A stretch of DNA of 64,000 nucleotides. It comes from Amblyomma americanum (Eukaryota > Arthropoda > Arachnida > Ixodida > Ixodidae). Below the pieces are notes generated by a model. That model saw nothing but the letters and a program-made list of their open reading frames with translations, did not search any database and was not told where the DNA came from. The position numbers and the translations under genes are program-made. Every line of letters begins with the position of its first letter. The first letter of the stretch is position 1. This document shows positions 37,481 through 51,420 of this stretch, one piece after another. The DNA lies in assembly GCF_052857255.1 (NCBI RefSeq), contig NW_027526503.1:186001-250000 (forward strand), read 5' to 3'.

Positions 37481-39293
37481 TGTATTCTTGCTTAATACAA
37501 CGAAACAAGTTGTTTTAGACCGAAACGAGCTATATCTGAACACATCGGTTTTACAAGTATCCACCTGATACTCGTCAAAACTTTTTCTCTTATAACTGCG
37601 CGAAAAGCATGTATTCGTGCTTAATACAACTAAACAAGCTGTTTTAGTCCGAAACGAGCTAAATCACAAGACATCGGTTTTACAAGTGTTCCTCTGATAC
37701 GCGTCAAAACTTTTTCTCTTATAACTGCGCGTAAAGCGTGTATTCGTGCTTAAAACAACGAAACAAGCTGTTTTAGACCGAGAGGAGCTAAATCTGAACA
37801 CATCGGTTTTACAAGTGTCCCTCTAATACGCGTCAAAACTTTTTCTTCTATAACTGCGCGAAAAGCATGTATTCGTGCTTAAAACAACGAAACAAGCTGT
37901 TTTATACCAAGATGAGCTATATCTGAACACATCGGTTTTACAAGTATCCACGTGATACGCGTCAACTTTTTCTCTTATAACTGCGCGAAAAGCATGTATT
38001 CGTGCTTAATACAACGAAACAAGCTGTTTTAGACCGAAACGAGCTAAATCAACACATCGGTTTTACAAGTTTCCCTGTGACACCCGTCAAAACTTTTTCT
38101 CTCATAACTGCCTGAAAAGCATGTATTCTTGCTTAATACAACGAAACAAGCTGTTTTAGACCGAAACGAGCTAAATCTGAACACATCGGTTTTACAAGTG
38201 CCCATGTGATACGCGTCAAAACTTTTTTCTCTTATAACTGCGCGAAAAGCATGTATTCCTGCTTAATCCAACGAAACAAGCTGTTTTAGACCGAAACGAG
38301 GTAAATCTGAACACATCGGTTTTACAAGTGTTCCTCTGATACGCGTAAAATCTTTTTCTCTTATAACTGCGCGAAAAGCATGTATTCGTGCTTAAAACAA
38401 CGCAACAAGCTGTTTTATACCAAAACGAGCTATATCTGAACACATCGGTTTTACAAGTATCCACGTGATACGCGTCAACTTTTTCTCTTATAACTGCGCG
38501 AAAAGCATGTATTCGTGATTAATCCAACGAAACAAGCTGTTTTAGACCGAAACGAGCTAAATCACAACACATTGGTTTTACGAGTGTTCCTCTGATACGC
38601 GTCAAAACTTTTTCTTCTATAACTGCGCGAAAAGCATGTATTCTTGCTTAAAACAACGAAACAAGCTGTTTTAGACCGAAACGAGCTAAATCACAACACA
38701 TCGGTTTTACAAGTCTCTAATACTCGTAAAAACTTTTCCTTCTATAACTGCGCGAAAAGCATATATTCGTGCTTAACACAACGAAACAAGCTGTTTTATA
38801 CTAAAACGAGCGATATCTGAACACATCGGTTTTACAAGTATCCACGTGATACGCGTCAAATCTTTTTCTCTTATAACTGCGCGAAAAGCATGTGTTCGTG
38901 CTTAATCCAACGAAACAAGCTGTTTTAGACCGAAACGAGGTAAATCACAACACATCGGTTTTACAAGTTTTCCTCTGATACGCGTCAAAACTTTTTCTTC
39001 TATAACTGCGCGAAAAGCATGTATTCTTGCTTAAAACAACGAAACAAGCTGTTTTAGACCGAAACGAGCAAAATCACAACACATCGGTTTTACAAGTCTC
39101 TAATACTCGTAAAAACTTTTCCTTCTATAACTGCGCGAAAAGCATATATTCGTGCTTAACACAACGAAACAAGCTGTTTTATACCAAAACGAGCTATATC
39201 TGAACACATCGGTTTTACAAGTATCCACGTGATACGCGTCAAAACTTTTTCTCTTATAACTGCGCGAAAAGCATGTATTCGTGCTTAATCCAA
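36990..39293. repeat. Repeat F, unit 1 (2304 bp, 18 monomers)
   Basis: This is the first unit of a tandem duplication with a constant 2304-bp offset. It overlaps the right end of repeat A copy 4. Shared rare markers are CTAATAAGCGTC (about 37,178 and 39,482), CGCAAAGAGC (about 37,263 and 39,567), GCGCGTAAAGCGTG (about 37,728 and 40,032), CAACGCAACAAG (about 38,399 and 40,703) and AGCATGTGTTCG (about 38,887 and 41,191). Confidence 0.9.
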
Positions 39294-41597
39294 CGAAACA
39301 AGCTGTTTTGGACTGAAACGAGCTAAATCACAACACATCAGTTTTACAAGTCTCTCTAATACGCGTCAAAACTTTTTCTTCTATAACTGCGCGAAAAGCA
39401 TGTATTCGTGCTTAAAACAACGAAACAAGCTGTTTTAGACCGAAACGAGCTAAATCACAACACATCGGTTTTACAAGTCTCTAATAAGCGTCAAAACTTT
39501 TCCTTCTATAACTGCGCGAAAAGCATGTATTCGTACCTAAAACAACGAAACAAGCTGTTTTAGACCGCAAAGAGCTAAATCACAACACATCGGTTTTACA
39601 AGTTTTCCTCTGATACGCGTCAAAACTTTTTTCTCTTATAACTGCGCGAAAAGCATGTATTCCTGCTTCATCCAACGAAACAAGCTGTTTTAGACCGAAA
39701 CGAGGTAAATCTGAACACATCGGTTTTACAAGTGTTCCTCTGATACGCGTAAAAACTTTTTCTCTTATAACAGCGCGAAAAGCATGTATTCTTGCTTAAT
39801 ACAACGAAACAAGTTGTTTTAGACCGAAACGAGCTATATCTGAACACATCGGTTTTACAAGTATCCACCTGATACTCGTCAAAACTTTTTCTCTTATAAC
39901 TGCGCGAAAAGCATGTATTCGTGCTTAATACAACTAAACAAGCTGTTTTAGTCCGAAACGAGCTAAATCACAAGACATCGGTTTTACAAGTGTTCCTCTG
40001 ATACGCGTCAAAACTTTTTCTCTTATAACTGCGCGTAAAGCGTGTATTCGTGCTTAAAACAACGAAACAAGCTGTTTTAGACCGAGAGGAGCTAAATCTG
40101 AACACATCGGTTTTACAAGTGTCCCTCTAATACGCGTCAAAACTTTTTCTTCTATAACTGCGCGAAAAGCATGTATTCGTGCTTAAAACAACGAAACAAG
40201 CTGTTTTATACCAAGATGAGCTATATCTGAACACATCGGTTTTACAAGTATCCACGTGATACGCGTCAACTTTTTCTCTTATAACTGCGCGAAAAGCATG
40301 TATTCGTGCTTAATACAACGAAACAAGCTGTGTTAGACCGAAACGAGCTAAATCAACACATCGGTTTTACAAGTTTCCCTGTGACACCCGTCAAAACTTT
40401 TTCTCTCATAACTGCCTGAAAAGCATGTATTCTTGCTTAATACAACGAAACAAGCTGTTTTAGACCGAAACGAGCTAAATCTGAACACATCGGTTTTACA
40501 AGTGGCCATGTGATACGCGTCAAAACTTTTTTCTCTTATAACTGCGCGAAAAGCATGTATTCCTGCTTAATCCAACGAAACAAGCTGTTTTAGACCGAAA
40601 CGAGGTAAATCTGAACACATCGGTTTTACAAGTGTTCCTCTGATACGCGTAAAATCTTTTTCTCTTATAACTGCGCGAAAAGCATGTATTCGTGCTTAAA
40701 ACAACGCAACAAGCTGTTTTATACCAAAACGAGCTATATCTGAACACATCGGTTTTACAAGTATCCACGTGATACGCGTCAACTTTTTCTCTTATAACTG
40801 CGCGAAAAGCATGTATTCGTGATTATTCCAACGAAACAAGCTGTTTTAGACCGAAACGAGCTAAATCACAACACATTGGTTTTACGAGTGTTCCTCTGAT
40901 ACGCGTCAAAACTTTTTCTTCTATAACTGCGCGAAAAGCATGTATTCTTGCTTAAAACAACGAAACAAGCTGTTTTAGACCGAAACGAGCTAAATCACAA
41001 CACATCGGTTTTACAAGTCTCTAATACTCGTAAAAACTTTTCCTTCTATAACTGCGCGAAAAGCATATATTCGTGCTTAACACAACGAAACAAGCTGTTT
41101 TATACTAAAACGAGCGATATCTGAACACATCGGTTTTACAAGTATCCACGTGATACGCGTCAAATCTTTTTCTCTTATAACTGCGCGAAAAGCATGTGTT
41201 CGTGCTTAATCCAACGAAACAAGCTGTTTTAGACCGAAACGAGGTAAATCACAACACATCGGTTTTACAAGTTTTCCTCTGATACGCGTCAAAACTTTTT
41301 CTTCTATAACTGCGCGAAAAGCATGTATTCTTGCTTAAAACAACGAAACAAGCTGTTTTAGACCGAAACGAGCAAAATCACAACACATCGGTTTTACAAG
41401 TCTCTAATACTCGTAAAAACTTTTCCTTCTATAACTGCGCGAAAAGCATATATTCGTGCTTAACACAACGAAACAAGCTGTTTTATACCAAAACGAGCTA
41501 TATCTGAACACATCGGTTTTACAAGTATCCACGTGATACGCGTCAAAACTTTTTCTCTTATAACTGCGCGAAAAGCATGTATTCGTGCTTAATCCAA
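39294..41597. repeat. Repeat F, unit 2 (2304 bp)
   Basis: The second unit starts where an AATCCAACGAAACAAGCTG monomer switches to TTTTGGACTG near 39,305. Unit 1 enters the same point from TGAATACAACG. Few differences from unit 1 are visible, for example GTGTTAG at about 40,331 against GTTTTAG, GTGGCCATG at about 40,502 against GTGCCCATG, and GATTATTCC at about 40,821 against GATTAATCC. Identity by eye is above 99%. Confidence 0.9.
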
Positions 41598-41664
41598 CGA
41601 AACAAGCTGATTTAGACCGAAACGAGGTAAATCACAACACATCGGTTTTACGTTTTCCTCTGAT

Positions 41665-44600
41665 ACGCGTCAAAACTTTTTCTCTTATAACTGCGCGAAA
41701 AGCACGTATTCGTGCTTATTACAACGATACAAGCTGTTTTAGACCGAAACGAGCTAAATCACAACACATCGGTTTTACAAGTCTCCCTAATACGCGTCAA
41801 AACGTTTTCTTCTATAACTGCGCGAAAAGCATGTATTCGTGCTTAAAACATCGAAACAAGCGGTTTTAGACCGAAGCGAGCTAAATCACAACACATCGGT
41901 TTTACAAGTATCCACGTGATAAGCGTCAAAACTTTTTCTCTTAAAAAAGCGCAAAGCATGTATTCGTGCTTAATACAACGAAACAAGCTGTGTTCGACCG
42001 AAACGAGCTAAATCTGAACACATCGGTTTTACAAGTGTCCCTGTGACACGCGTCAAAACTTTTTCTCTTATAACAGCGCGAAAAGCATGTATTCTTGCTT
42101 AATACAACGAAACAAGTTGTTTTAGACCGAAACGAGCTATATCTGAACACATCGGTTTTACAAGTATCCACGTGATACGCGTCAACTTTTTCTCTTATAG
42201 CTGCGCGAAAAGCATGTATTCGTGCTTAATACAACGAAACAAGCTGTTTTAGACCGAAACGAGCTAAATCTTAACACATCGGTTTTACAAGTGTCCCTGT
42301 GACACGCGTCAAAACTTTTTCTCTCATAACTGCGTGAAAAGCATGTATTCTTGCTTAATACAACCAAACAAGCTGTGTTAGACCGAAACGAGCTAAATCT
42401 GAACACATCGGTTTTACAAGTGTCCCTGTGACACGCGTCAAAACTTTTTCTCTTATAACAGCGCGAAAAGCATGTATTCTTGCTTAATACAACGAAACAA
42501 GTTGTTTTAGACCGAAACGAGCTATATCTGAACACATCGGTTTTACAAGTATCCACATGATACTCGTCAAAACTTTTTCTCTTATAACTGCGCGAAAAAC
42601 ATGTATTCGTGCTTAATACAACGAAACAAGCTCTTTTAGTCCGAAACGAGCTAAATCACAACACATCGGTTTTACAAGTTCTCCTCTGATACGCGTCAAA
42701 ACTTTTTTTCCTATAACTGCGCGAAAAGCATGTATTCGTGCTTAATACAACGAAACAAGCTGTTTTAGACCGAAACGAGCTAAATCACAACACATCGGTT
42801 TTACAATTGTTCCTCTGATACGCGTCAAAACTTTTTCTCTTATACCTGCGCGAAAAGCATGTATTCGTGCTTAATACAACGAAACAAGCTGTTTTAGACT
42901 GAGATGAGCTAAATCTGAAAACTGTTTTACAAGTGTCCCTCTAATACGCGTCAAAACTTTTTCTTCTAAAACTGCGCGAAAAGCATGTATTCGTGCCTAA
43001 TACAACGAAACAAGCTGTTTTAGACCAAAACGAGCTAGATCTGAACATATCGGTTTTACAAGTGTGCATGTGATAGGCGTCAAAACGTTTTCTCTTATAA
43101 CTGCGCAAAAAGCATGTATTCGTGCTTAATACAACGAAACAAGTTGTTTTAGACCGAAACGAGCTATATCTGAACACATCGGTTTTACAAGTATCCACAT
43201 GATACTCGTCAAAACTTTTTCTCTTATAACTGCGCGAAAAGCATGTATTCGTGATTAATCCAACGAAACAAGCTGTTTTAGACCGAAACGAGCTAAATCA
43301 CAACACATTGGTTTTACGAGTGTTCCTCTGATACGCGTCAAAACTTTTTCTTCTATAACTGCGCGAAAAGCATGTATTCTTGCCTAAAACAACGAAACAA
43401 GCTGTTTTAGACCGAAACGAGCTAAATCACAACACATCGGTTTTACAAGTCTCTAATACTCGTAAAAACTTTTCCTTCTATAACTGCGCGAAAAGCATAT
43501 ATTCGTGCTTAACACAACGAAACAAGCTGTTTTATACCAAAACGAGCGATATCTGAACACATCGGTTTTACAAGTATCCACGTGATACGCGTCAAATCTT
43601 TTTCTCTTATAACTGCGCGAAAAGCATGTATTCGTGCTTAATCCAACGAAACAAGCTGTTTTAGACCGAAACGAGGTAAATCACAACACATCGGTTTTAC
43701 AAGTTTTCCTCTGATACGCGTCAAAACTTTTTCTTCTATAACTGCGCGAAAAGCATGTATTCTTGCTTAAAACAACGAAACAAGCTGTTTTAGACCGAAA
43801 CGAGCAAAATCACAACACATCGGTTTTACAAGTCTCTAATACCCGTAAAAACTTTTCCTTCTATAACTGCGCGAAAAGCATATATTCGTTCTTAACACAA
43901 CGAAACAAGCTGTTTTATACCAAAACGAGCTATATCTGAACACATCGGTTTTACAAGTATCCACGTGATACGCGTCAAAACTTTTTCTCTTATAACTGCG
44001 CGAAAAGCATGTATTCGTGCTTAATCCAACGAAACAAGCTGTTTTAGACCGAAACGAGGTAAATCACAACACATCGGTTTTACGTTTTCCTCTGATACGC
44101 GTCAAAACTTTTTCTCTTATAACTGCGCGAAAAGCATGTATTCGTGCTTATTACAACGATACAAGCTGTTTTAGACCGAAACGAGCTAAATCACAACACA
44201 TCGGTTTTACAAGTCTCCCTAATACGCGTCAAAACGTTTTCTTCTATAACTGCGCGAAAAGCATGTATTCGTGCTTAAAACATCGAAACAAGCGGTTTTA
44301 GACCGAAGCGAGCTAAATCACAACACATCGGTTTTACAAGTATCCACGTGATAAGCGTCAAAACTTTTTCTCTTAAAAAAGCGCAAAGCATGTATTCGTG
44401 CTTAATACAACGAAACAAGCTGTGTTCGACCGAAACGAGCTAAATCTGAACACATCGGTTTTACAAGTGTCCCTGTGACACGCGTCAAAACTTTTTCTCT
44501 TATAACAGCGCGAAAAGCATGTATTCTTGCTTAATACAACGAAACAAGTTGTTTTAGACCGAAACGAGCTATATCTGAACACATCGGTTTTACAAGTATC

Positions 44601-44720
44601 CACGTGATACGCGTCAACTTTTTCTCTTATAGCTGCGCGAAAAGCATGTATTCGTGCTTAATACAACGAAACAAGCTGTTTTAGACCGAAACGAGCTAAA
44701 TCTGAACACATCGGTTTTAC
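41665..44720. repeat. Dispersed copy of the 15.0-18.0 kb segment
   Basis: This block matches about 14,970-18,025 at a constant offset of 26,695 bp over about 3 kb, including the AACCAAACAAG variant (about 15,667 and 42,362) and TAAATCTTAACAC (about 15,571 and 42,266). Just before it, the block following repeat F matches the 13.7-14.5 kb region at a different offset, the difference being about three monomers present at 14.5-15.0 kb and absent here. Confidence 0.85.
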
Positions 44721-45407
44721 AAGTGTCCCTGTGACACGCGTCAAAACTTTTTCTCTCATAACTGCGTGAAAAGCATGTATTCTTGCTTAATACAACGAAA
44801 CAAGCTGTGTTAGACCGAAACGAGCTAAATCTGAACACATCGGTTTTACAAGTGTCCCTGTGACACGCGTCAAAACGTTTTCTGCAGCATGTATTCTTGC
44901 TTAATACAACGAAACAAGTTGTTTTAGACCGAAACGAGCGATATCTGAACACATCGGTTTTACAAGTATCCACGTGATACGCGTCAAATCTTTTTCTCTT
45001 ATAACTGCGCGAAAAGCATGTATTCGTGCTTAATCCAACGAAACAAGCTGTTTTAGACCGAAACGAGGTAAATCACAACACATCGGTTTTACAAGTTTTC
45101 CTCTGATACGCGTCAAAACTTTTTCTTCTATAACTGCGCGAAAAGCATGTATTCTTGCTTAAAACAACGAAACAAGCTGTTTTAGACCGAAACGAGCAAA
45201 ATCACAACACATCGGTTTTACAAGTCTCTAATACTCGTAAAAACTTTTCCTTCTATAACTGCGCGAAAGCATATATTCGTTCTTAACAGAACGAAACAAG
45301 CTGTTTTATACCAAAACGAGCTATATCTGAACACATCGGTTTTACAAGTATCCACGTGATACGCGTCAAAACTTTTTCTCTTATAACTGCGCGAAAAGCA
45401 TGTATTC
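44017..45407. repeat. Repeat G, unit 1 (1391 bp)
   Basis: This is the first of three consecutive units. It opens with the GTTTTACGTTTTCC monomer, then TTATTACAACGATAC, AAGCGGTTTTAG, TTAAAAAAGCGCAAAGC, GTGTTCGACC and a CTGCAG monomer (44,882-44,887). It ends with the perfect-dyad monomer (45,276-45,295), which the other two units lack. That is why it is longer. Confidence 0.88.
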
Positions 45408-46674
45408 GTGCTTAATCCAACGAAACAAGCTGTTTTAGACCGAAACGAGGTAAATCACAACACATCGGTTTTACGTTTTCCTCTGATACGCGTCAAAACT
45501 TTTTCTCTTATAACTGCGCGAAAAGCTTGTATTCGTGCTTATTACAACGATACAAGCTGTTTTAGACCGAAACGAGCTAAATCACAACACATCGGTTTTA
45601 CAAGTCTCCCTAATACGCGTCAAAACGTTTTCTTCTATAACTGCGCGAAAAGCATGTATTCGTGCTTAAAACATCGAAACAAGCGGTTTTAGACCGAAGC
45701 GAGCTAAATCACAACACATCGGTTTTACAAGTATCCACGTGATAAGCGTCAAAACTTTTTCTCTTAAAAAAGCGCAAAGCATGTATTCGTGCTTAATACA
45801 ACGAAACAAGCTGTGTTCGACCGAAACGAGCTAAATCTGAACACATCGGTTTTACAAGTGTCCCTGTGACACGCGTCAAAACTTTTTCTCTTATAACAGC
45901 GCGAAAAGCATGTATTCTTGCTTAATACAACGAAACAAGTTGTTTTAGACCGAAACGAGCTATATCTGAACACATCGGTTTTACAAGTATCCACGTGATA
46001 CGCGTCAACTTTTTCTCTTATAGCTGCGCGAAAAGCATGTATTCGTGCTTAATACAACGAAACAAGCTGTTTTAGACCGAAACGAGCTAAATCTGAACAC
46101 ATCGGTTTTACAAGTGTCCCTGTGACACGCGTCAAAACTTTTTCTCTCATAACTGCGTGAAAAGCATGTATTCTTGCTTAATACAACGAAACAAGCTGTG
46201 TTAGACCGAAACGAGCTAAATCTGAACACATCGGTTTTACAAGTGTCCCTGTGACACGCGTCAAAACTTTTTCTGCAGCATGTATTCTTGCTTAATACAA
46301 CGAAACAAGTTGTTTTAGACCGAAACGAGCTATATCTGAACACATCGGTTTTACAAGTATCCACATGATACTCGTCAAAACTTTTTCTCTTATAACTGCG
46401 CGAAAAGCATGTATTCGTGCTTAATACAACGAAACAAGCTGTTTTAGTCCGAAACGAGCTAAATCACAACACATCGGTTTTACAAGTTCTCCTCTGATAC
46501 GCGTCAAAACTTTTTTTCCTATAACTGCGCGAAAAGCATGTATTCGTGCTTAATACAACGAAACAAGCTGTTTTAGACCGAAACGAGCTAAATCACAACA
46601 CATCGGTTTTACAATTGTTCCTCTGATACGCGTCAAAACTTTTTCTCTTATAACTGCGCGAAAAGCATGTATTC
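45408..46674. repeat. Repeat G, unit 2 (1267 bp)
   Basis: This unit has the same order as unit 1 through the CTGCAG monomer (46,273-46,278), then a different tail with ACTCGTC, TTTTTTTCCTATA and ACAATTGTTCC monomers. It carries AAGCTT (45,523-45,528) where unit 1 has AAGCATG. Unit 3 shares AAGCTT, so units 2 and 3 are the more recent pair. Confidence 0.88.
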
Positions 46675-47820
46675 GTGCTTAATCCAACGAAACAAGCTGT
46701 TTTAGACCGAAACGAGGTAAATCACAACACATCGGTTTTACGTTTTCCTCTGATACGCGTCAAAACGTTTTCTCTTATAACTGCGCGAAAAGCTTGTATT
46801 CGTGCTTATTACAACGATACAAGCTGTTTTAGACCGAAACGAGCTAAATCACAACACATCGGTTTTACAAGTCTCCCTAATACGCGTCAAAACGTTTTCT
46901 TCTATAACTGCGCGAAAAGCATGTATTCGTGCTTAAAACATCGAAACAAGCGGTTTTAGACCGAAGCGAGCTAAATCACAACACATCGGTTTTACAAGTA
47001 TCCACGTGATAAGCGTCAAAACTTTTTCTCTTAAAAAAGCGCAAAGCATGTATTCGTGCTTAATACAACGAAACAAGCTGTGTTCGACCGAAACGAGCTA
47101 AATCTGAACACATCGGTTTTACAAGTGTCCCTGTGACACGCGTCAAAACTTTTTCTCTTATAACAGCGCGAAAAGCATGTATTCTTGCTTAATACAACGA
47201 AACAAGTTGTTTTAGACCGAAACGAGCTATATCTGAACACATCGATTTTACAAGTATCCACGTGATACGCGTCAACTTTTTCTCTTATAGCTGCGCGAAA
47301 AGCATGTATTCGTGCTTAATACAACGAAACAAGCTGTTTTAGACCGAAACGAGCTAAATCTGAACACATCGGTTTTACAAGTGTCCCTGTGACACGCGTC
47401 AAAACTTTTTCTCTCATAACTGCGTGAAAAGCATGTATTCTTGCTTAATACAACGAAACAAGCTGTGTTAGACCGAAACGAGCTAAATCTGAACACATCG
47501 GTTTTACAAGTGTCCCTGTGACACGCGTCAAAACTTTTTCTGCAGCATGTATTCTTGCTTAATACAACGAAACAAGTTGTTTTAGACCGAAACGAGCTAT
47601 ATCTGAACACATCGGTTTTACAAGTATCCACATGATACTCGTCAAAACTTTTTCTCTTATAACTGCGCGAAAAGCATGTATTCGTGCTTAATACAACGAA
47701 ACAAGCTGTTTTAGTCCGAAACGAGCTAAATCACAACACATCGGTTTTACAAGTTCTCCTCTGATACGCGTCAAAACTTTTTTTCCTATAACTGCGCGAA
47801 AAGCATGTATTCGTGCTTAA
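46675..47820. repeat. Repeat G, unit 3 (partial)
   Basis: This unit follows unit 2 at a constant offset of 1267 bp through the TTTTTTTCCTATA monomer. The ACAATTGTTCC monomer of unit 2 is absent and the CTGAAAACTG monomer of the next block follows directly. AAGCTT is present at 46,790-46,795 and CTGCAG at 47,540-47,545. A CATCGATTTTAC change near 47,241 is private to this unit among the three. Confidence 0.85.
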
Positions 47821-50800
47821 TACAACGAAACAAGCTGTTTTAGACTGAGATGAGCTAAATCTGAAAACTGTTTTACAAGTGTCCCTCTAATACGCGTCAA
47901 AACTTTTTCTTCTAAAACTGCGCGAAAAGCATGTATTCGTGCCTAATACAACGAAACAAGCTGTTTTAGACCAAAACGAGCTAGATCTGAAAATATCGGT
48001 TTTACAAGTGTGCATGTGATAGGCATCAAAACGTTTTCTCTTATAACTGCGCAAAAAGCATGTATTCGTGCTTAATACAACGAAACAAGCTGTTTTGGAC
48101 GGAAACGAGCTAAATCACAACACATCAGTTTTACAAGTCTCTCTAATACGCGTCAAAACTTTTTCTTCTATAACTGCGCGAAAACCATGTATTCGTGCTT
48201 AAAACAACGAAACAAGCTGTTTTAGACCGAAACGAGCTAAATCACAACACATCGCTTTTACAAGTCTCTAATACGCGTCAAAACTTTTCCTTCTATAACT
48301 GCGCGAAAAGCATGTATTCGTACTTAAAACAACGAAACAAGCTGTTTTAGACCGCAACGAGCTAAATCACAACACATCGGTTTTACAAGTTTTCCTCTGA
48401 TACGCGTCAAAACTTTTTTCTCTTATAACGGCGCGAAAAGCATGTATTCCTGCTTAATCCAACGAAACAAGCTGTTTTAGACCGAAACGAGGTAAATCTG
48501 AACACATCGGTTTTACAAGTATCCACATGATACTCAAAACTTTTTCTCTTATAACTGCGCGAAAAGCATGTATTCGTGCTTAATACATCTAAACAAGCTG
48601 TTTTAGTCCGAAACGAGCTAAATCCCAACACATTGGTTTTACAAGTGTTCCTCTGATACGCGTCAAACCTTTTTCTCTTATAACTGCGCGAAAAGCGTGT
48701 ATTCGTGCTTAAAACAACGAAACAAGCTGTTTTAGACCGAGATGAGCTAAGTCTGAACACATCGGTTTTACAAGTGTCCCTCTAATACGCCTCAAAACTT
48801 TTTCTTCTATAACTGCGCGAAAAGCAAGTATTCGTGCTTAAAACAACGAAACAAGCTGTTTCATACCAAAACGAGCTATATCTGAACACATCGGTTTTAC
48901 GAGTATCCACGTGATACGCGTCAACTTTTTCTCTTATAACTGCGCGAAAAGCATGTATTCGTGCCTAATACAACGAAACAGGCTGTTTTAGACCGAAACG
49001 AGCTAAATCAACACATCGGTTTTACAAGTTTCCCTGTGACACCCGTCAAAACTTTTTCTCTTATAACTGCGCGAAAAGCATGTATTCGTGCTTAAAACAC
49101 CGAAACAAGCTGTTTTATACCAAAACGAGCTATATCTGAACACATCGGTTTTACAAGTATCCACGTGATACGCGTCAAAACTTTTTTCTCTTATAACTGC
49201 GCGAAAAGCATGTATTCCTGCTTAATCCAACGAAACAAGCTGTTTTAGGCCGAAACGAGGTAAACCACAACACATCGGTTTTACAAGTTTTCCTCTGATA
49301 CGCGTCAAAACTTTTTCTCTTATAACTGCGCAAAAAGCATGTATTCGTGCTTAATACAACGAAACAAGCTGTTTTAGACCGAAACGAGCTAAATCACAAC
49401 ACATCGGTTTTACAAGTCCCCCTAATACGCGTCAAAACGTTTTCTTCTATAACTGCGCGAAAAGCATGTATTCCTGCTTAAAACATCGAAACAAGCGGTT
49501 TTAGACCGAAACGAGCTAAATCACAACACATCGGTTTTACAAGTATCCACGTGATACGCGTCAAAACTTTTTCTTTTATAACTGCGCGAAAAGCATGTAT
49601 TCGTGCTTAATCCAACGAAACAAGCTGTTTTAGACCGAAACGAGGTAAATCACAACACATCGGTATTAAAAGTGTTCCTCTGATACGCGTCAAAACTTTT
49701 TCTCTTATAACTGCGCGAAAAGCATGTATTCGTGCTTCATACAACGAAACAAGCTGTTTTAGACCGAAACGAGCTAAATCACAACACATCGGTTTTACAA
49801 GTCTCCCTAATACGCGTCCAAACGTTTTCTTCTATAACTGCGCGAAAAGCATGTATTCCTGCTTAAAACATCGAAACAAGCGGTTTTAGACCGAAACGAG
49901 CTAAATCACAACACATCGGTTTTACAAGTATCCACGTGATACGCGTCAACCTTTTTCTCTTATAAATGCGCGAAAAGCATGTATTCGTGCTTAATACAAC
50001 GAAACAAGCTGTGTTAGACCGAAACGAGCTAAATCTGAACACATCGGTTTTACAAGTGTCCCTGTGACACGCGTCAAAACTTTTTCTATTATAACAGCGC
50101 GAAAAGCATGTATTCTTGCTTAATACAACGAAACAAGTTGTTTTAGACCGAAACGAGCTATATCTGAACACATCGGTTTTACAAGTATCCACATGATACT
50201 CGTCAAAACTTTTTCTCTTATAACTGCGCGAAAAGCATGTATTCGTGCTTAAAACAACGAAACAAGCTGTTTTAGTCCGAAACGAGCTAAATCACAACAC
50301 ATTGGTTTTACAAGTGTTCCTCTGATACGCGTCAAAACTTTTTCTCTTATAACTGCGCGAAAAGCATGTATTCGTGCTTAAAACAACGAAACAAGCTGTT
50401 TTAGACCGAGATGAGCTAAATCTGAACACATCGGTTTTACAAGGGTCCCTGTGACACGCGTCAAAACTTTTTCTCTTATAACAGCGCGAAAAGCATGTAT
50501 TCTTGCTTTATACAACGAAACAAGCTGTTTTATACCAAAACGAGCTATATCTGAACACATCGGTTTTACAAGTATCCACGTGATACGCGTCAAAACTTTT
50601 TTCTCTTATAACTGCGCGAAAAGCATGTATTCCTGCTTAATCCAACGAAACAAGCTGTTTTAGGCCGAAACGAGGTAAATCACAACACATCGGTTTTACA
50701 AGTTTTCCTCTGATACGCGTCAAAACTTTTTCTCTTATAACTGCGCAAAAAGCATGTATTCGTGCTTAATACAACGAAACAAGCTGTTTTAGACCGAAAC

Positions 50801-51420
50801 GAGCTAAATCACAACACATCGGTTTTACAAGTCTCCCTAATACGCGTCAAAACGTTTTCTTCTATAACTGCGCGAAAAGCATGTATTCCTGCTTAAAACA
50901 TCGAAACAAGCGGTTTTAGACCGAAACGAGCTAAATCACAACACATCGGTTTTACAAGTATCCACGCGATACGCGTCAAAACTTTTTCTCTTATAACTGC
51001 GCGAAAAGCATGTATTCGTGCTTAATCCAACGAAACAAGCTGTTTTAGACCGAAACGAGGTAAATCACAACACATCGGTATTACAAGTTTTCCTCTGATA
51101 CGCGTCAAAACTTTTTCTCTTATAACTGCGCGAAAAGCATTCATTTGTGCTTCATACAACGAAACAAGCTGTTTTAGACCGAAACGAGCTAAATCACAAC
51201 ACATCGGTTTTACAAGTCTCCCTAAAACGCGTCAAAACGTTTTCTTCTATAACTGCGCGAAAAGCATGTATTCCTGCTTAAAACATCGAAACAAGCGGTT
51301 TTAGACCGAAACGAGCTAAATCACAACACATCGGTTTTACAAGTATCCACGTGATACGCGTCAACCTTTTTCTCTTATAAATGCGCGAAAAGCATGTATT
51401 CGTGCTTAATACAACGAAAC
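47821..51420. repeat. Repeat H, copy 1 (recurs 12,440 bp downstream)
   Basis: About 3.6 kb matches 60,261-63,860 at a constant 12,440-bp offset. From about 48.5 to 49.8 kb it also matches repeat D (26.5-27.8 kb) at an offset of 21,987 bp, so repeat H contains a third D-like segment. Private differences from the downstream copy include AGCAAGTATTCG at about 48,824 and AAGGGTCCCTG at about 50,443. Confidence 0.88.
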
